A stretch of DNA of 64,000 nucleotides from Aerococcaceae bacterium DSM 111020. GTDB taxonomy: Bacteria > Bacillota > Bacilli > Lactobacillales > Aerococcaceae. A program made the position numbers and the translations under genes. The stretch's first letter is position 1, and each line of letters opens with the position of its first letter. Location: the NCBI GenBank assembly GCA_015863185.1, contig JACBXP010000009.1, positions 1 to 64,000 on the forward strand, in the 5' to 3' direction. Positions 56,631 to 64,000 of the stretch are shown here, in pieces. Below the pieces are notes generated by a model, which worked only from the letters and a program-made list of their open reading frames with translations, was not told where the DNA came from and searched no databases.

Positions 56631-57482
56631 TTATTCTACTTGCATATTTTTCATTGATAAATCTAAAATTCCTGCTGAATGAGTGATGGCACCACTAGAA
56701 ATGGCATCAATTTTCATTCCACGATAGCGAGCAATGTTATCAATATTGATATTACCAGAGACTTCAATTTGAGCCTTTCCATCGATAATATCAATTGCTT
56801 TCTTTGTATCCTCGATAGACATATTATCCAGCATAATAATATCTGCTCCAGCTTCAACTGCCTCGATAACCATATCCAAACTTTCTGTTTCCACTTCGAT
56901 AATTTTATTAAAAGGAGCATATTCTCTTGCTTGTTTAATTGCTTTCTTGACATCGCCCACAAAGGATAAATGATTATCTTTTAACATAATACTGTCACTT
57001 AAATTGTAGCGATGATTTGTACCTCCACCAATTGTAACAGCATATTTTTCTAAGCGTCGCATACCTGGGGTTGTTTTCCTTGTGTCGGCAATTTTGATAC
57101 GACTATCATCGAGTGCCGTAATAAGTTTTTGAGTATATGTTGCGACACCAGACATTCTTTGTAGGATGTTAAGAGCGACACGTTCTGCCGCTAATAAAGC
57201 ATTCACTTTCCCATTGATGGTCATTAGTAGTTCTCCAGCGGATACTTTATCGCCATCAATGACATATTGATGAAAAACCACTTCAGGGTCCAACAATTCA
57301 AATACTCGTTGAAAAACTTTTAATCCGCAAATAATACCAACATCTTTACTCATTAAATTGACCGAAGCACAAGCGTCATAATCAAAAATGGCATTACCTG
57401 AGAAATCTTGATAAGGAATGTCTTCTTCTAGAGCATTTTGAATGAATGGATCTAATTGAAAAGGATATAAAAAATGGGTCAC
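56631..57482 (-). CDS. nadC: Nicotinate-nucleotide pyrophosphorylase (quinolinate phosphoribosyltransferase)
   Basis: A 283-residue enzyme converting quinolinate and PRPP to nicotinate mononucleotide for NAD synthesis. Motifs: ALLAAERVALNILQRMSGVAT, IADTRKTTPGMR, and GGGTNHRYNLSDSIMLKDNH with the substrate-binding basic residues; IEVETES, IIMLDNMS and EVSGNI complete the barrel. Start GTG 57482 has AGGAGG 8 bases upstream. nadA and nadB are not adjacent, so the source of quinolinate is unclear. Confidence 0.95.
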   Translation of the reverse strand: MTHFLYPFQLDPFIQNALEEDIPYQDFSGNAIFDYDACASVNLMSKDVGIICGLKVFQRVFELLDPEVVFHQYVIDGDKVSAGELLMTINGKVNALLAAERVALNILQRMSGVATYTQKLITALDDSRIKIADTRKTTPGMRRLEKYAVTIGGGTNHRYNLSDSIMLKDNHLSFVGDVKKAIKQAREYAPFNKIIEVETESLDMVIEAVEAGADIIMLDNMSIEDTKKAIDIIDGKAQIEVSGNINIDNIARYRGMKIDAISSGAITHSAGILDLSMKNMQVE

Positions 57483-57508
57483 ACAAAAAACCTCCTTGTA
57501 TTATTTAC

Positions 57509-57537
57509 ATTTTACGTTGAAATGTTTCATAATTCAA
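57509..57537 (-). promoter_or_regulatory. Promoter of nadC
   Basis: On the minus strand TTGAAT (57537-57532), 17-bp spacing, TAAAAT (57514-57509). Confidence 0.65.
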
Positions 57538-57621
57538 AGAAAACGATTACAGATTATTTCAAATTTTTTGGGAGTTAATTATATTATGTATCAAAGATTT
57601 GAAATAAGAGTAACTAAAAGG

Positions 57622-57650
57622 TTTATAAAATTTGAGATATTCAATATAAT
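57622..57650 (+). promoter_or_regulatory. Promoter of the marR-AKR operon
   Basis: TTTATA (57622-57627), 17-bp spacing, TATAAT (57645-57650), about 75 bases before the regulator start. MarR regulators often bind their own promoter; no clear palindromic operator was found. Confidence 0.55.
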
Positions 57651-57723
57651 AGTAGATGTGAGAACGTTTTATATTGAAATTTACGAAATGGGTGAAGCGA
57701 TGGAGAGGAAAGTGAATGAATAA

Positions 57724-58185
57724 ATGAAGAAAAAACATTATATCCAATTATTAGAGGGACTTGATTTAGCCAAAGAAATCCAGGCTACTTTACCAGAATT
57801 ACCTAAAGGCATAAAACCGAGTTATTTATATGTGTTAAATGTTATCGTTAATTCGAATGGATCATTGCGTATTAAAGATATTTCTGAAGAATTAGGAATC
57901 GCGTCTCCTAATGTTACTGCTCTAGTTAATGAAATGGAACAACAAGATTTATTGAAACGACAGACTTTGCCAGAAGACAAACGCGTCACTTATATTTTAG
58001 CGACTGATTCTGGACAACAATTACTGGAAATATATTACACAAACTTTCATTTAAATGTAGTAGAGTCGATCGATTTAAAAAAGAAAGATATCAAGAAAAC
58101 AATAAAAACTCTATCACAATTGAAAGACGCATTTCAAGAGAGTGCTGATATAATCAATGCGGAACAAGATACGAATGAATCATAA
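57724..58185 (+). CDS. MarR-family transcriptional regulator
   Basis: A 153-residue winged-helix repressor. HTH: LRIKDISEELGIASPNVTAL; wing: RQTLPEDKRVTYILATDSG, with the DKR typical of MarR wings. N- and C-terminal helices form the dimer part. Ends 13 bases before the aldo-keto reductase and likely controls it; the ligand is unknown. ATG 57724; GAGAGG upstream is a rather distant ribosome site. Confidence 0.88.
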   Translation: MKKKHYIQLLEGLDLAKEIQATLPELPKGIKPSYLYVLNVIVNSNGSLRIKDISEELGIASPNVTALVNEMEQQDLLKRQTLPEDKRVTYILATDSGQQLLEIYYTNFHLNVVESIDLKKKDIKKTIKTLSQLKDAFQESADIINAEQDTNES

Positions 58186-58198
58186 CGGAGGAGATGCA

Positions 58199-59026
58199 AT
58201 GAATAATTATATTTTACATGATGGTTACGCTATACCTAAAATAGGTTTAGGAACCTATCAATTAAAAGGAACGGGTGGGGTGCGAGCAATCGAAGCGGCA
58301 ATTAATAATGGCTATCGTTTGTTGGATACTGCCTATAATTATGAAAATGAAGGGGCAGTTGGACGAGCAATTAAAAATAGTTCCATTCCACGGGATCAAC
58401 TGACGATAACATCTAAATTACCTGGTCGCTATCATGGTTATGATGATGCGATTGTTGCAATTCAGGAATCAATCATGCGTTTGGATATCGATTATATTGA
58501 TTTATATTTGATTCACTGGCCAAATCCACTTGAAGATAAATATGTAGAAGCTTGGCAAGCACTCATTGCGGCTCAAAAGGCAGGCTTAGTCCGCTCCATT
58601 GGAACGAGTAATTTTCTACCTGAACATATAGAGCGTTTAGAAGCTGAAACGGGAGTGAGACCTGTTGCGAATCAATTAGAATTACATCCTTCATTTAATC
58701 AAGAAGAGGTTTTATCGTTTCATGAAGAACGAGACATTCAAATAGAAGCGTGGAGTCCATTTGGACGGGGAGATATATTTGCAGACGCAACATTAAGAGA
58801 TATCGCCAATTCGTACGAAGTAAGTATTGCACAGTTAATTAATCGCTGGCATCTTCAAAGAGGAATATTACCGATACCAAAATCTGGTAATGTTCAAAGA
58901 CAAAAAAATAATTTGGATGTCTTTGACTTTACGATTAATGATGATCATATGAAACAAATTAATGCACTCACTCAAGCTGATGGTAGACGGAAAGATCAAG
59001 ACCCAGCAAAATATCAAGAATTTTAA
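58199..59026 (+). CDS. Aldo-keto reductase
   Basis: A 275-residue NADPH-dependent reductase of the AKR5-like group (YvgN/2,5-diketo-gluconate reductase type). Catalytic tetrad visible: Asp and Tyr in LLDTAYNYENEG, Lys in ITSKLPG, His in LYLIHWPNP. Cofactor loop IPKSGNVQRQKNN near the C-terminus. GGAGGAG before ATG 58199 sets the start; the frame is open upstream into marR. Probably reduces reactive carbonyls; co-transcribed with the MarR gene. Confidence 0.92.
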   Translation: MNNYILHDGYAIPKIGLGTYQLKGTGGVRAIEAAINNGYRLLDTAYNYENEGAVGRAIKNSSIPRDQLTITSKLPGRYHGYDDAIVAIQESIMRLDIDYIDLYLIHWPNPLEDKYVEAWQALIAAQKAGLVRSIGTSNFLPEHIERLEAETGVRPVANQLELHPSFNQEEVLSFHEERDIQIEAWSPFGRGDIFADATLRDIANSYEVSIAQLINRWHLQRGILPIPKSGNVQRQKNNLDVFDFTINDDHMKQINALTQADGRRKDQDPAKYQEF

Positions 59027-59040
59027 TTCTTATTAATAGA

Positions 59041-59078
59041 AGCCCCCAAAGATCTAATTGACTTTTGAGGGCTTTGCT
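59041..59078. terminator. Terminator between the AKR gene and gshAB
   Basis: AGCCCCCAAA (59041-59050) pairs with TTTGAGGGCT (59064-59073), one mismatch, then TTGCTT. It can serve both convergent genes, though T runs are short. Confidence 0.7.
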
Positions 59079-59081
59079 TAT

Positions 59082-61430
59082 TTAATTTTTTAATGTATTC
59101 GATGACGATTCAGTATATTCAATCGCGTCATGTAATGGATCGATTTCTGCTAATTCAGGGAATAAACCATGAATGACTGAACGACCAATCGGGCGTTTAG
59201 TTCCAATACCAGGATAACGATGTAACGTAATCATAGGATTGAAATTCGCTTCAATGATGCCATATTGATTAGTGTCTGAGATAGGCTGTGTCCAATCTTG
59301 AACAATCATATCCACACCACAGAAATAGGCATCTAATGCTTTAGACGCTGCTTGCGCTTGTTGAATATAATCTGGATGTACTTCATCTGTACGATCGATT
59401 GAGATGCCACCGGTAGATATATTTGAATTAGATCGCAGATAAATTTTTTCATCACGAGGAGGGATACTGTCAAAGGTCAATCCTTGTTTGGTTAAGAGGA
59501 CCGTTTCTTCATGACCTTTACTAATCCATGTTAACGGAGCAAAATGTGCCTTTCCTCTCAAAGGATGCTTGTTTTCGATATCGATTAATTCAGCAATGGA
59601 ATGTTCACCATCCGCAATAACAAAAGCAGGTTGTCTTTCAACAATGCCCAATACTTTATGATTTTGAATATAAAAGCGCAATTCTGTCCCTGTTATGAAC
59701 TCTTCGACAATAATCGTGTTGTCTTTTTCAAAGGCAAATTTTATTGCTTCTTCATATTCAGATTGCGAAGCCGACTGATCAAAAATGGTAATGCCAATAC
59801 CATAATTGGTATTTTTAGGTTTTACCACGAAGGCTTTTCCTTCTATTAATGGATAATAATATTTTGCTTCGTCAATGTCATTGAAATCTTGTCCTTTAGG
59901 TACCGCAATTTGATTCTCACTGAGTAATTTCTTTGTGACGACTTTGTTTTCCATCATAAAATATGAAATCAGATTGTCTAAGCGGGTCATATTGCCATTT
60001 CTAACATTTTCCACTTGATCTTTGAAACTTAATTGAACAAAATTATCTTTTATATCAAGGATATTTACTTTAACACCTAAACGAATCGCTTCTTTTAGGA
60101 CATCTTGAGTGGATAATTCAAATGCTTCGAAGCCATGGAGTGAGTAATTATCTTTTAAATAAATTTGTTGATAATCTTTGGCTAATGATAGACCATATTC
60201 CAAGAAACTTGGAGCTTGTTCGATATTTTTAACTAATTGCCCGGAAAGTGTTAATTCGGGTTGTTTAATTTGTTGGCGTTTGGTGTCAATGATCTCGAAT
60301 AAGTATTCATGATTGGATAAGTGCGTGGCTGTCTCGGCCATTAGATCTAATAATTTATAAGCTTCTTCCGGCTCAGTACAAGGCAATAGAGCATCTTCTT
60401 CAGCGACTCTTTGATTTAACTCGTGACCATATATTACATCATCTGTGTTTGTATCTTTGTCGATATAAAGTAAGGAAAGAACAAATAACTTAACAAAGTC
60501 CATATCCTCTGTTGCCATACCATTTGGATGGAGTGGATTTAAATCAAAATTTCGAAGTTCAATATAGTCAATACCATCTTCGAGCATTTTTCTTAAAGGT
60601 GCACCTTTTCTGAAGCGGAGATCTGAATAGAACTCTTTTTCTAACATCAAGTAATCTGTTTCAACATACTTTTCAATATCTTCGACAAACGTTTCAAGTG
60701 AATCATAAGAAACTTGAACATTTGGATGATTTCGGTATCCATATCGACTCTGTCTTAAGGTACGGACACGTTGTTGTTCTGGTGTTCCATAGAGTTTGGT
60801 GCCATAATTTTCAGCAACATAGGGAGAAGCTCCTAATAAATAAGTTAAGAGCCAGCGATAGCGTAAATAACGACGGCCAATTTCAACATAATAAGCTGAT
60901 TTAATATCTCTAAACGATTGATCTGTATATGGAAGATGGTTATCAATCATTTTTTCTTTGATGCGTTGATCCATAATTTCTGGATTCATCTCAATATTGT
61001 AATGAATACCCGAAATTAATTGAACATCTTTTCCATAGTAGACTCCTAAATGCTCACGGTAAGCAACTTCATCAGGATCAGATAATTGTGCAACTTTTAT
61101 ATTTTCTCTGTCTTCTGGAATATATGCTGGAGTGGAGAAAGGCCATAGTAATTCATCAAATTCTTCATTGGTTGTTGCAACAATTTGGTGAGTTGCTTTT
61201 AGCCAATTTTGAACACCTTCGCTAGTTGAACAGGGGGGAGTGATCAATTCAAGTTGTGCTTCAGCAAAGTCCGTCAAGATATATGGATGATATCCTCTTT
61301 GTCCCCACTGTTTGGAGTGTGGTTGCTCCGACATGGTACCATCATGATTGAGACGTACCGTTTCTCTTTCAAGGCCAACGGTTGATTGCCATAATAATTG
61401 GATGTCTTCTTTTTTAAATAAATCTTTCAT
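59082..61430 (-). CDS. gshAB: Bifunctional glutamate-cysteine ligase/glutathione synthetase
   Basis: A 782-residue fusion making glutathione from Glu, Cys and Gly. The N-terminal GshA-type ligase (about 1-480) has VGLERETVRL, YHPYILTDFAEAQLELITPP and ISGIHYNIEM. The C-terminal ATP-grasp part (about 490-782) has AFVVKPKNTNYGIGI, IIVEEFITGTELRF and GIIEANFNPMITLHRYPG. ATG 61430 is preferred (AGGAG 7 bases away) over an in-frame ATG at 61466. Such GshAB/GshF fusions are typical of streptococci, enterococci and relatives. Confidence 0.96.
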   Translation of the reverse strand: MKDLFKKEDIQLLWQSTVGLERETVRLNHDGTMSEQPHSKQWGQRGYHPYILTDFAEAQLELITPPCSTSEGVQNWLKATHQIVATTNEEFDELLWPFSTPAYIPEDRENIKVAQLSDPDEVAYREHLGVYYGKDVQLISGIHYNIEMNPEIMDQRIKEKMIDNHLPYTDQSFRDIKSAYYVEIGRRYLRYRWLLTYLLGASPYVAENYGTKLYGTPEQQRVRTLRQSRYGYRNHPNVQVSYDSLETFVEDIEKYVETDYLMLEKEFYSDLRFRKGAPLRKMLEDGIDYIELRNFDLNPLHPNGMATEDMDFVKLFVLSLLYIDKDTNTDDVIYGHELNQRVAEEDALLPCTEPEEAYKLLDLMAETATHLSNHEYLFEIIDTKRQQIKQPELTLSGQLVKNIEQAPSFLEYGLSLAKDYQQIYLKDNYSLHGFEAFELSTQDVLKEAIRLGVKVNILDIKDNFVQLSFKDQVENVRNGNMTRLDNLISYFMMENKVVTKKLLSENQIAVPKGQDFNDIDEAKYYYPLIEGKAFVVKPKNTNYGIGITIFDQSASQSEYEEAIKFAFEKDNTIIVEEFITGTELRFYIQNHKVLGIVERQPAFVIADGEHSIAELIDIENKHPLRGKAHFAPLTWISKGHEETVLLTKQGLTFDSIPPRDEKIYLRSNSNISTGGISIDRTDEVHPDYIQQAQAASKALDAYFCGVDMIVQDWTQPISDTNQYGIIEANFNPMITLHRYPGIGTKRPIGRSVIHGLFPELAEIDPLHDAIEYTESSSNTLKN

Positions 61431-61544
61431 AATTAAACTCCTACAAGTCCGAAGTAATTTGGACATATTTTATTAAGGAACATTATAATACAGTTATTCA
61501 GCTTTTGTATAAAGTCTACTTATAAAAATTGAATATAAAATAGA

Positions 61545-61568
61545 AAGAAACCACCCGTAGGATGGTTT
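61545..61568 (-). terminator. Terminator after the MltG-domain protein gene
   Basis: On the minus strand AAACCATCC pairs with GGGTGGTTT (loop TAC), followed by CTTTCTATTTT. Confidence 0.68.
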
Positions 61569-61574
61569 AAATCA

Positions 61575-62195
61575 TTAATAATAATAATAAGCTCCTTGTG
61601 TAATAATATTGGCGATATCGTGAATACTCATGTCACTATTTAAAGAATATTCGTCTGCTACGATGACAGTTTCTAGTCCCCATTCCTCAATTAATGATGT
61701 GAAATCATCGGCTGAGGCAATGTAGCCTGCCTCTTCTAATTGCTGAGCAATTTCACTTGTAGAGGAGCCTTCTGCAATCGTAAAGGTTCCAGCTTCGTCG
61801 GGAGCAGCTAATCCATTCTCTGTTGTTTCAACATTTTCATTGTTTTCGCTATCTTGATTTGCTTGTTCCTCATTATCAGATTGTTCAGGATTTTCACCAT
61901 CTGAAGTTCCATTTGATTCATCTGAGTTCGATTCTTGAGAAGTTTGGCTTCCAGATTCGGATTGAGTATTTGATTGATTATCGGCAGATGATTCTTTTAA
62001 AACAGCAATTTCATCATTTAATGAAGTGTTTTCTGATTTTAAATCATTGTTTTCTGTCTCCAATGAAGCGAGTACTTCTGAATCTGAATTATCGACTGAT
62101 TGAGTGCCATTTGGATTAAAGAAATTATATGCACCCACTAAGACACCTGATAAGAGAAAGCCAATACCTAAAGAGCGTACTGATCTTTTATTCAT
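61575..62195 (-). CDS. Membrane-anchored protein with MltG-like N-terminal (LysM-like) domain
   Basis: A 206-residue protein: a signal-anchor helix (about 10-27), a short coiled coil (ENNDLKSENTSLNDEIAVL), a Ser/Asn/Glu/Gln-rich acidic linker (about 70-130), and a C-terminal module FTIAEGSSTSEIAQQLEEAG...DDFTSL. That module matches the small domain before the catalytic part of MltG (YceG) transglycosylases, but no catalytic domain follows. Probably binds glycan or a cell-wall partner. Located 15 bases after another membrane-anchored coiled-coil gene. Confidence 0.75.
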   Translation of the reverse strand: MNKRSVRSLGIGFLLSGVLVGAYNFFNPNGTQSVDNSDSEVLASLETENNDLKSENTSLNDEIAVLKESSADNQSNTQSESGSQTSQESNSDESNGTSDGENPEQSDNEEQANQDSENNENVETTENGLAAPDEAGTFTIAEGSSTSEIAQQLEEAGYIASADDFTSLIEEWGLETVIVADEYSLNSDMSIHDIANIITQGAYYYY

Positions 62196-62210
62196 ATATA
62201 TCGTCCTTTC

Positions 62211-62627
62211 CTAGCGGTTTTCGATATAATCATCGATGATTGCTTGCACAGTGCCTGTAGAAATACCAACATGATTACTAATTTCATGCATAGTATAGCC
62301 TTGAGCATAGTCATTAATAACCGCTTCACGGATATCATCTTCAACATCATTAATGTCTGTAATAACTTCCGTATCATTTTCGGAAACAAAAGTCGTATCT
62401 GTTACGGTATCATTTGTTTCACTTGTTGAACTAGATTGATCAAATACGGTATTTTCTAATTCAGAAATGCGTGTTTTGATAGAAAATAGTTCCTGAGATT
62501 GTTCTTCCATATAACGATTGAATTTATCTTCGAGTTCTTCGTTCGTGCTATCTTTTGAGAACATTGAAATTACAAGTAAAATAATGGCAATAATAAATAA
62601 ACCAATTACTACCCACCATAGATTCAT
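62211..62627 (-). CDS. Membrane-anchored coiled-coil protein with C-terminal HTH-like motif
   Basis: A 138-residue protein: one N-terminal membrane helix (WWVVIGLFIIAIILLVISM), a coiled coil (about 30-65), an acidic Thr/Asp-rich linker and a C-terminal helix-turn-helix-like end (YAQGYTMHEISNHVGISTG). The layout resembles SwrB/YlxL and DUF6115 proteins. ATG 62627 with AGAGGTGG upstream is chosen over GTG 62636. Forms an operon with the MltG-domain gene. Function unknown. Confidence 0.65.
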   Translation of the reverse strand: MNLWWVVIGLFIIAIILLVISMFSKDSTNEELEDKFNRYMEEQSQELFSIKTRISELENTVFDQSSSTSETNDTVTDTTFVSENDTEVITDINDVEDDIREAVINDYAQGYTMHEISNHVGISTGTVQAIIDDYIENR

Positions 62628-62768
62628 TGAATCCACCTCTTCCTAAAATTTACTACTAATTTAATTTTATCAGAATTTAAGCAATAATCAAAGATTACAC
62701 TATTAAGTTCTGACTACAAAACTAAGAATTTTCTATGAAGATGGAATACAAAGATAAAAAATAAAAAA

Positions 62769-62798
62769 CTGGCATTCTTTTCCAAGCCATGTTACAAT
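62769..62798 (+). promoter_or_regulatory. Promoter of rpmG
   Basis: TACAAT (62793-62798) with extended TGT (62790-62792); CTGGCA (62769-62774) at 18-bp spacing is the likely -35. Confidence 0.58.
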
Positions 62799-62850
62799 AT
62801 TCAAGTATTGTCTGAATAGACAGATTAATCAGAGATATGGAGGGATTCAC

Positions 62851-63003
62851 ATGCGTGTAAATATCAATTTAGAGTGTACTGAGTGTGGCGAACGCAATTA
62901 TTTAACGAATAAAAATCGTCGAAATAATCCAGATCGTTTAGAAAAGAAAAAATATTGCCCACGAGATCGTAAAGTAACACTACATCGTGAAGTAAAAAAA
63001 TAA
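62851..63003 (+). CDS. rpmG: 50S ribosomal protein L33
   Basis: A 50-residue ribosomal protein: [20 protein letters not shown] and [18 protein letters not shown]. Three cysteines (CTEC plus one in YCPRD) match the Firmicutes type 1 form that lacks a full second CxxC pair. ATGGAGGG upstream gives a strong ribosome site. Flanked by its own promoter and terminator. Confidence 0.95.
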   Translation: MRVNINLECTECGERNYLTNKNRRNNPDRLEKKKYCPRDRKVTLHREVKK

Positions 63004-63012
63004 ATTTATTAG

Positions 63013-63038
63013 AACTCGGCTGCGCCGAGTTTTTTTAT
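63013..63038 (+). terminator. Terminator after rpmG
   Basis: AACTCGGC (63013-63020), loop TGC, GCCGAGTT (63024-63031), then a run of T. Confidence 0.92.
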
Positions 63039-63105
63039 TTGGATAGAAGTTCAGTATAGAAGTGTGCTACAATTATAAAAAAGAAAGTCTATTAGAAAGG
63101 TTATT

Positions 63106-63672
63106 ATGCATTCAAAAAAGGATTTAAGAACACAATTATTAAAAAAAATGCATGCATTAAATGCACAACAGAGGGACTGCTATCAAACCCAAATACATAT
63201 GCAAATATTACAACTCATTGAGGAATATTCTTTTCGAACGATTGCAGTTTCTTATAGTTTTGATCCGGAAATCGATACGCATTCATTAATAGAACAATTG
63301 ATTAAACATAATTGCCAGGTATTATTACCGCGTATGTATCCTAAACGAAAGATGAAATTTCATCAATATCGTCCAGGTGACGCTTTGGAAAGAGTGTATA
63401 AAGAGGTTCGTCAACCATTAGAGTCTGCCCTCGTTGTCGAGAAAGAGAACATTGATTTAATCATAGTCCCTGGTATTGCTTTCACGACAAATGGTCAACG
63501 CGTTGGTTTTGGTGGCGGATATTATGATCGTTATTTAGCAGATTATCATGGGGTTACGATTGCCCAAGCATTTCCTTTTCAATTATTTGATCAAGCTGTC
63601 TGGAATTTAGAGAGCCATGACATTTTAATAGACAAAATAATAACAGTAGAGGAGCCAATATGGAGAAAATAA
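63106..63672 (+). CDS. 5-formyltetrahydrofolate cyclo-ligase
   Basis: A 188-residue enzyme (YqgN/MTHFS family) that converts 5-formyl-THF to 5,10-methenyl-THF with ATP. KKDLRTQLLKKMHAL at the N-terminus; the nucleotide-binding and catalytic stretch GQRVGFGGGYYDRYL is intact. AAAGG lies before ATG 63106. Its last 13 bases overlap the rhomboid gene, a pairing common in Firmicutes. Confidence 0.92.
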   Translation: MHSKKDLRTQLLKKMHALNAQQRDCYQTQIHMQILQLIEEYSFRTIAVSYSFDPEIDTHSLIEQLIKHNCQVLLPRMYPKRKMKFHQYRPGDALERVYKEVRQPLESALVVEKENIDLIIVPGIAFTTNGQRVGFGGGYYDRYLADYHGVTIAQAFPFQLFDQAVWNLESHDILIDKIITVEEPIWRK

Positions 63673-64000
63673 AATCCTTATTTATATGGAATAAGACGCT
63701 TGTCACGACTATTTTAGTCTTCATTAATGTGGCATTTTTTTTATGGATGATGATTAATTTTGGGTCAACAACGGATATTGAGGCACTTCTTCAAACCGGT
63801 GCAAATTTTGCTCCTTTTATTATTCATTACCAGGACTGGTATCGTTTAATTACCGCAGCATTTATTCACATCGGAGGGACGCACCTTCTAATGAATATGA
63901 TTGTTCTTTTCTTCTTAGGTATTGAATTAGAACCGATTATGGGGAGTCTTCGATTCCTGATTTTATATTTTGTTGCTGCGATTGGTGGGAATGTCGTATC
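63660..64000 (+). CDS. Rhomboid-family intramembrane serine protease (N-terminal part, cut by window edge)
   Basis: The first 113 codons of a GluP/YqgP-like rhomboid protease. A first membrane helix (about 12-33) is followed by QDWYRLITAAFIHIGGTHLL, the rhomboid signature with its conserved His/Asn loop (HLLMNM). The catalytic Ser (GxSG) and His would lie downstream, outside the window. ATG 63660 with GGAG at 63651-63654. Co-transcribed with the upstream folate gene. Confidence 0.9.
   Translation, partial: MEKIKSLFIWNKTLVTTILVFINVAFFLWMMINFGSTTDIEALLQTGANFAPFIIHYQDWYRLITAAFIHIGGTHLLMNMIVLFFLGIELEPIMGSLRFLILYFVAAIGGNVV

Noticed and set aside
57496-57723. 75-codon open frame directly before marR
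   Set aside because: It spans the predicted promoter (57622-57650), has Phe/Ile/Arg-rich composition without any family look, and its inner ATG at 57586 is badly spaced from GGGAG. More likely leader DNA.

Overview
The window reads as chromosome of a low-GC Gram-positive coccus of the Lactobacillales. Supporting signs are strong AGGAGG ribosome sites, AT-rich codons, RexAB in place of RecBCD, a fused glutathione synthetase GshAB, and a nusA-infB operon and a dnaG-rpoD operon of the Firmicutes type. Aerococcaceae or a close relative is my guess at family level; the sequence alone does not prove it. No tRNA, rRNA or CRISPR array was found.

Layout. 1-93 is the first part of a minus-strand IS30-type transposase running off the left edge. 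372-8700 holds a zinc metallopeptidase, the translation/transcription operon rimP-nusA-rnpM-ylxQ-infB-rbfA, a DAACS symporter and a YkvA-like protein. 8842-15062 holds tig, clpX, engB, dnaG and rpoD. 15277-18039 carries trmK, a NIF3-family gene and pepT. 18191-25634 is rexB-rexA. 25711-27765 (minus) encodes two lipoproteins that diverge from lspA and an RluD-type pseudouridine synthase (27882-29272). 29346-36363 contains a DUF2786 gene, a relocated ylxP, a deoxynucleoside kinase, thrC, a YggS-type PLP protein and a large M16C peptidase.

36364-39226 is a decayed accessory island. It has a kinase-domain fragment that looks like a class III lanthipeptide synthetase (LanKC), an exporter pseudogene with two frameshifts and two stops, and a solitary IS3-type end. 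39227-41906 (minus) is a complete ECF importer (S, T and double-ATPase subunits). After it come a hemolysin III protein, an orphan CpsB-type PHP phosphatase with a 54-residue satellite ORF, a VanY-type carboxypeptidase, DUF1846, an FMN-binding protein, a heterodimeric ABC exporter of the BmrCD kind, an esterase, a DUF4956/VTC pair, DUF1097, two genes lacking a normal start codon (53810 ATT, 54234 ATA), an LLM oxidoreductase, a lone nadC, MarR plus aldo-keto reductase, gshAB, two membrane-anchored small proteins, rpmG, 5-formyl-THF cyclo-ligase and the start of a rhomboid protease.

How the genes work together. Most of the window is housekeeping: ribosome maturation and initiation, protein folding and proteolysis, replication/transcription start, recombinational repair, lipoprotein maturation and thiol redox. 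The unusual signals are the lanthipeptide-locus remnant, the pair of adjacent genes with non-canonical initiation codons, the start codon of the IS30 transposase buried in a perfect 14-bp stem, the ylxP relocation, and an altered binding-site signature in the DAACS symporter.
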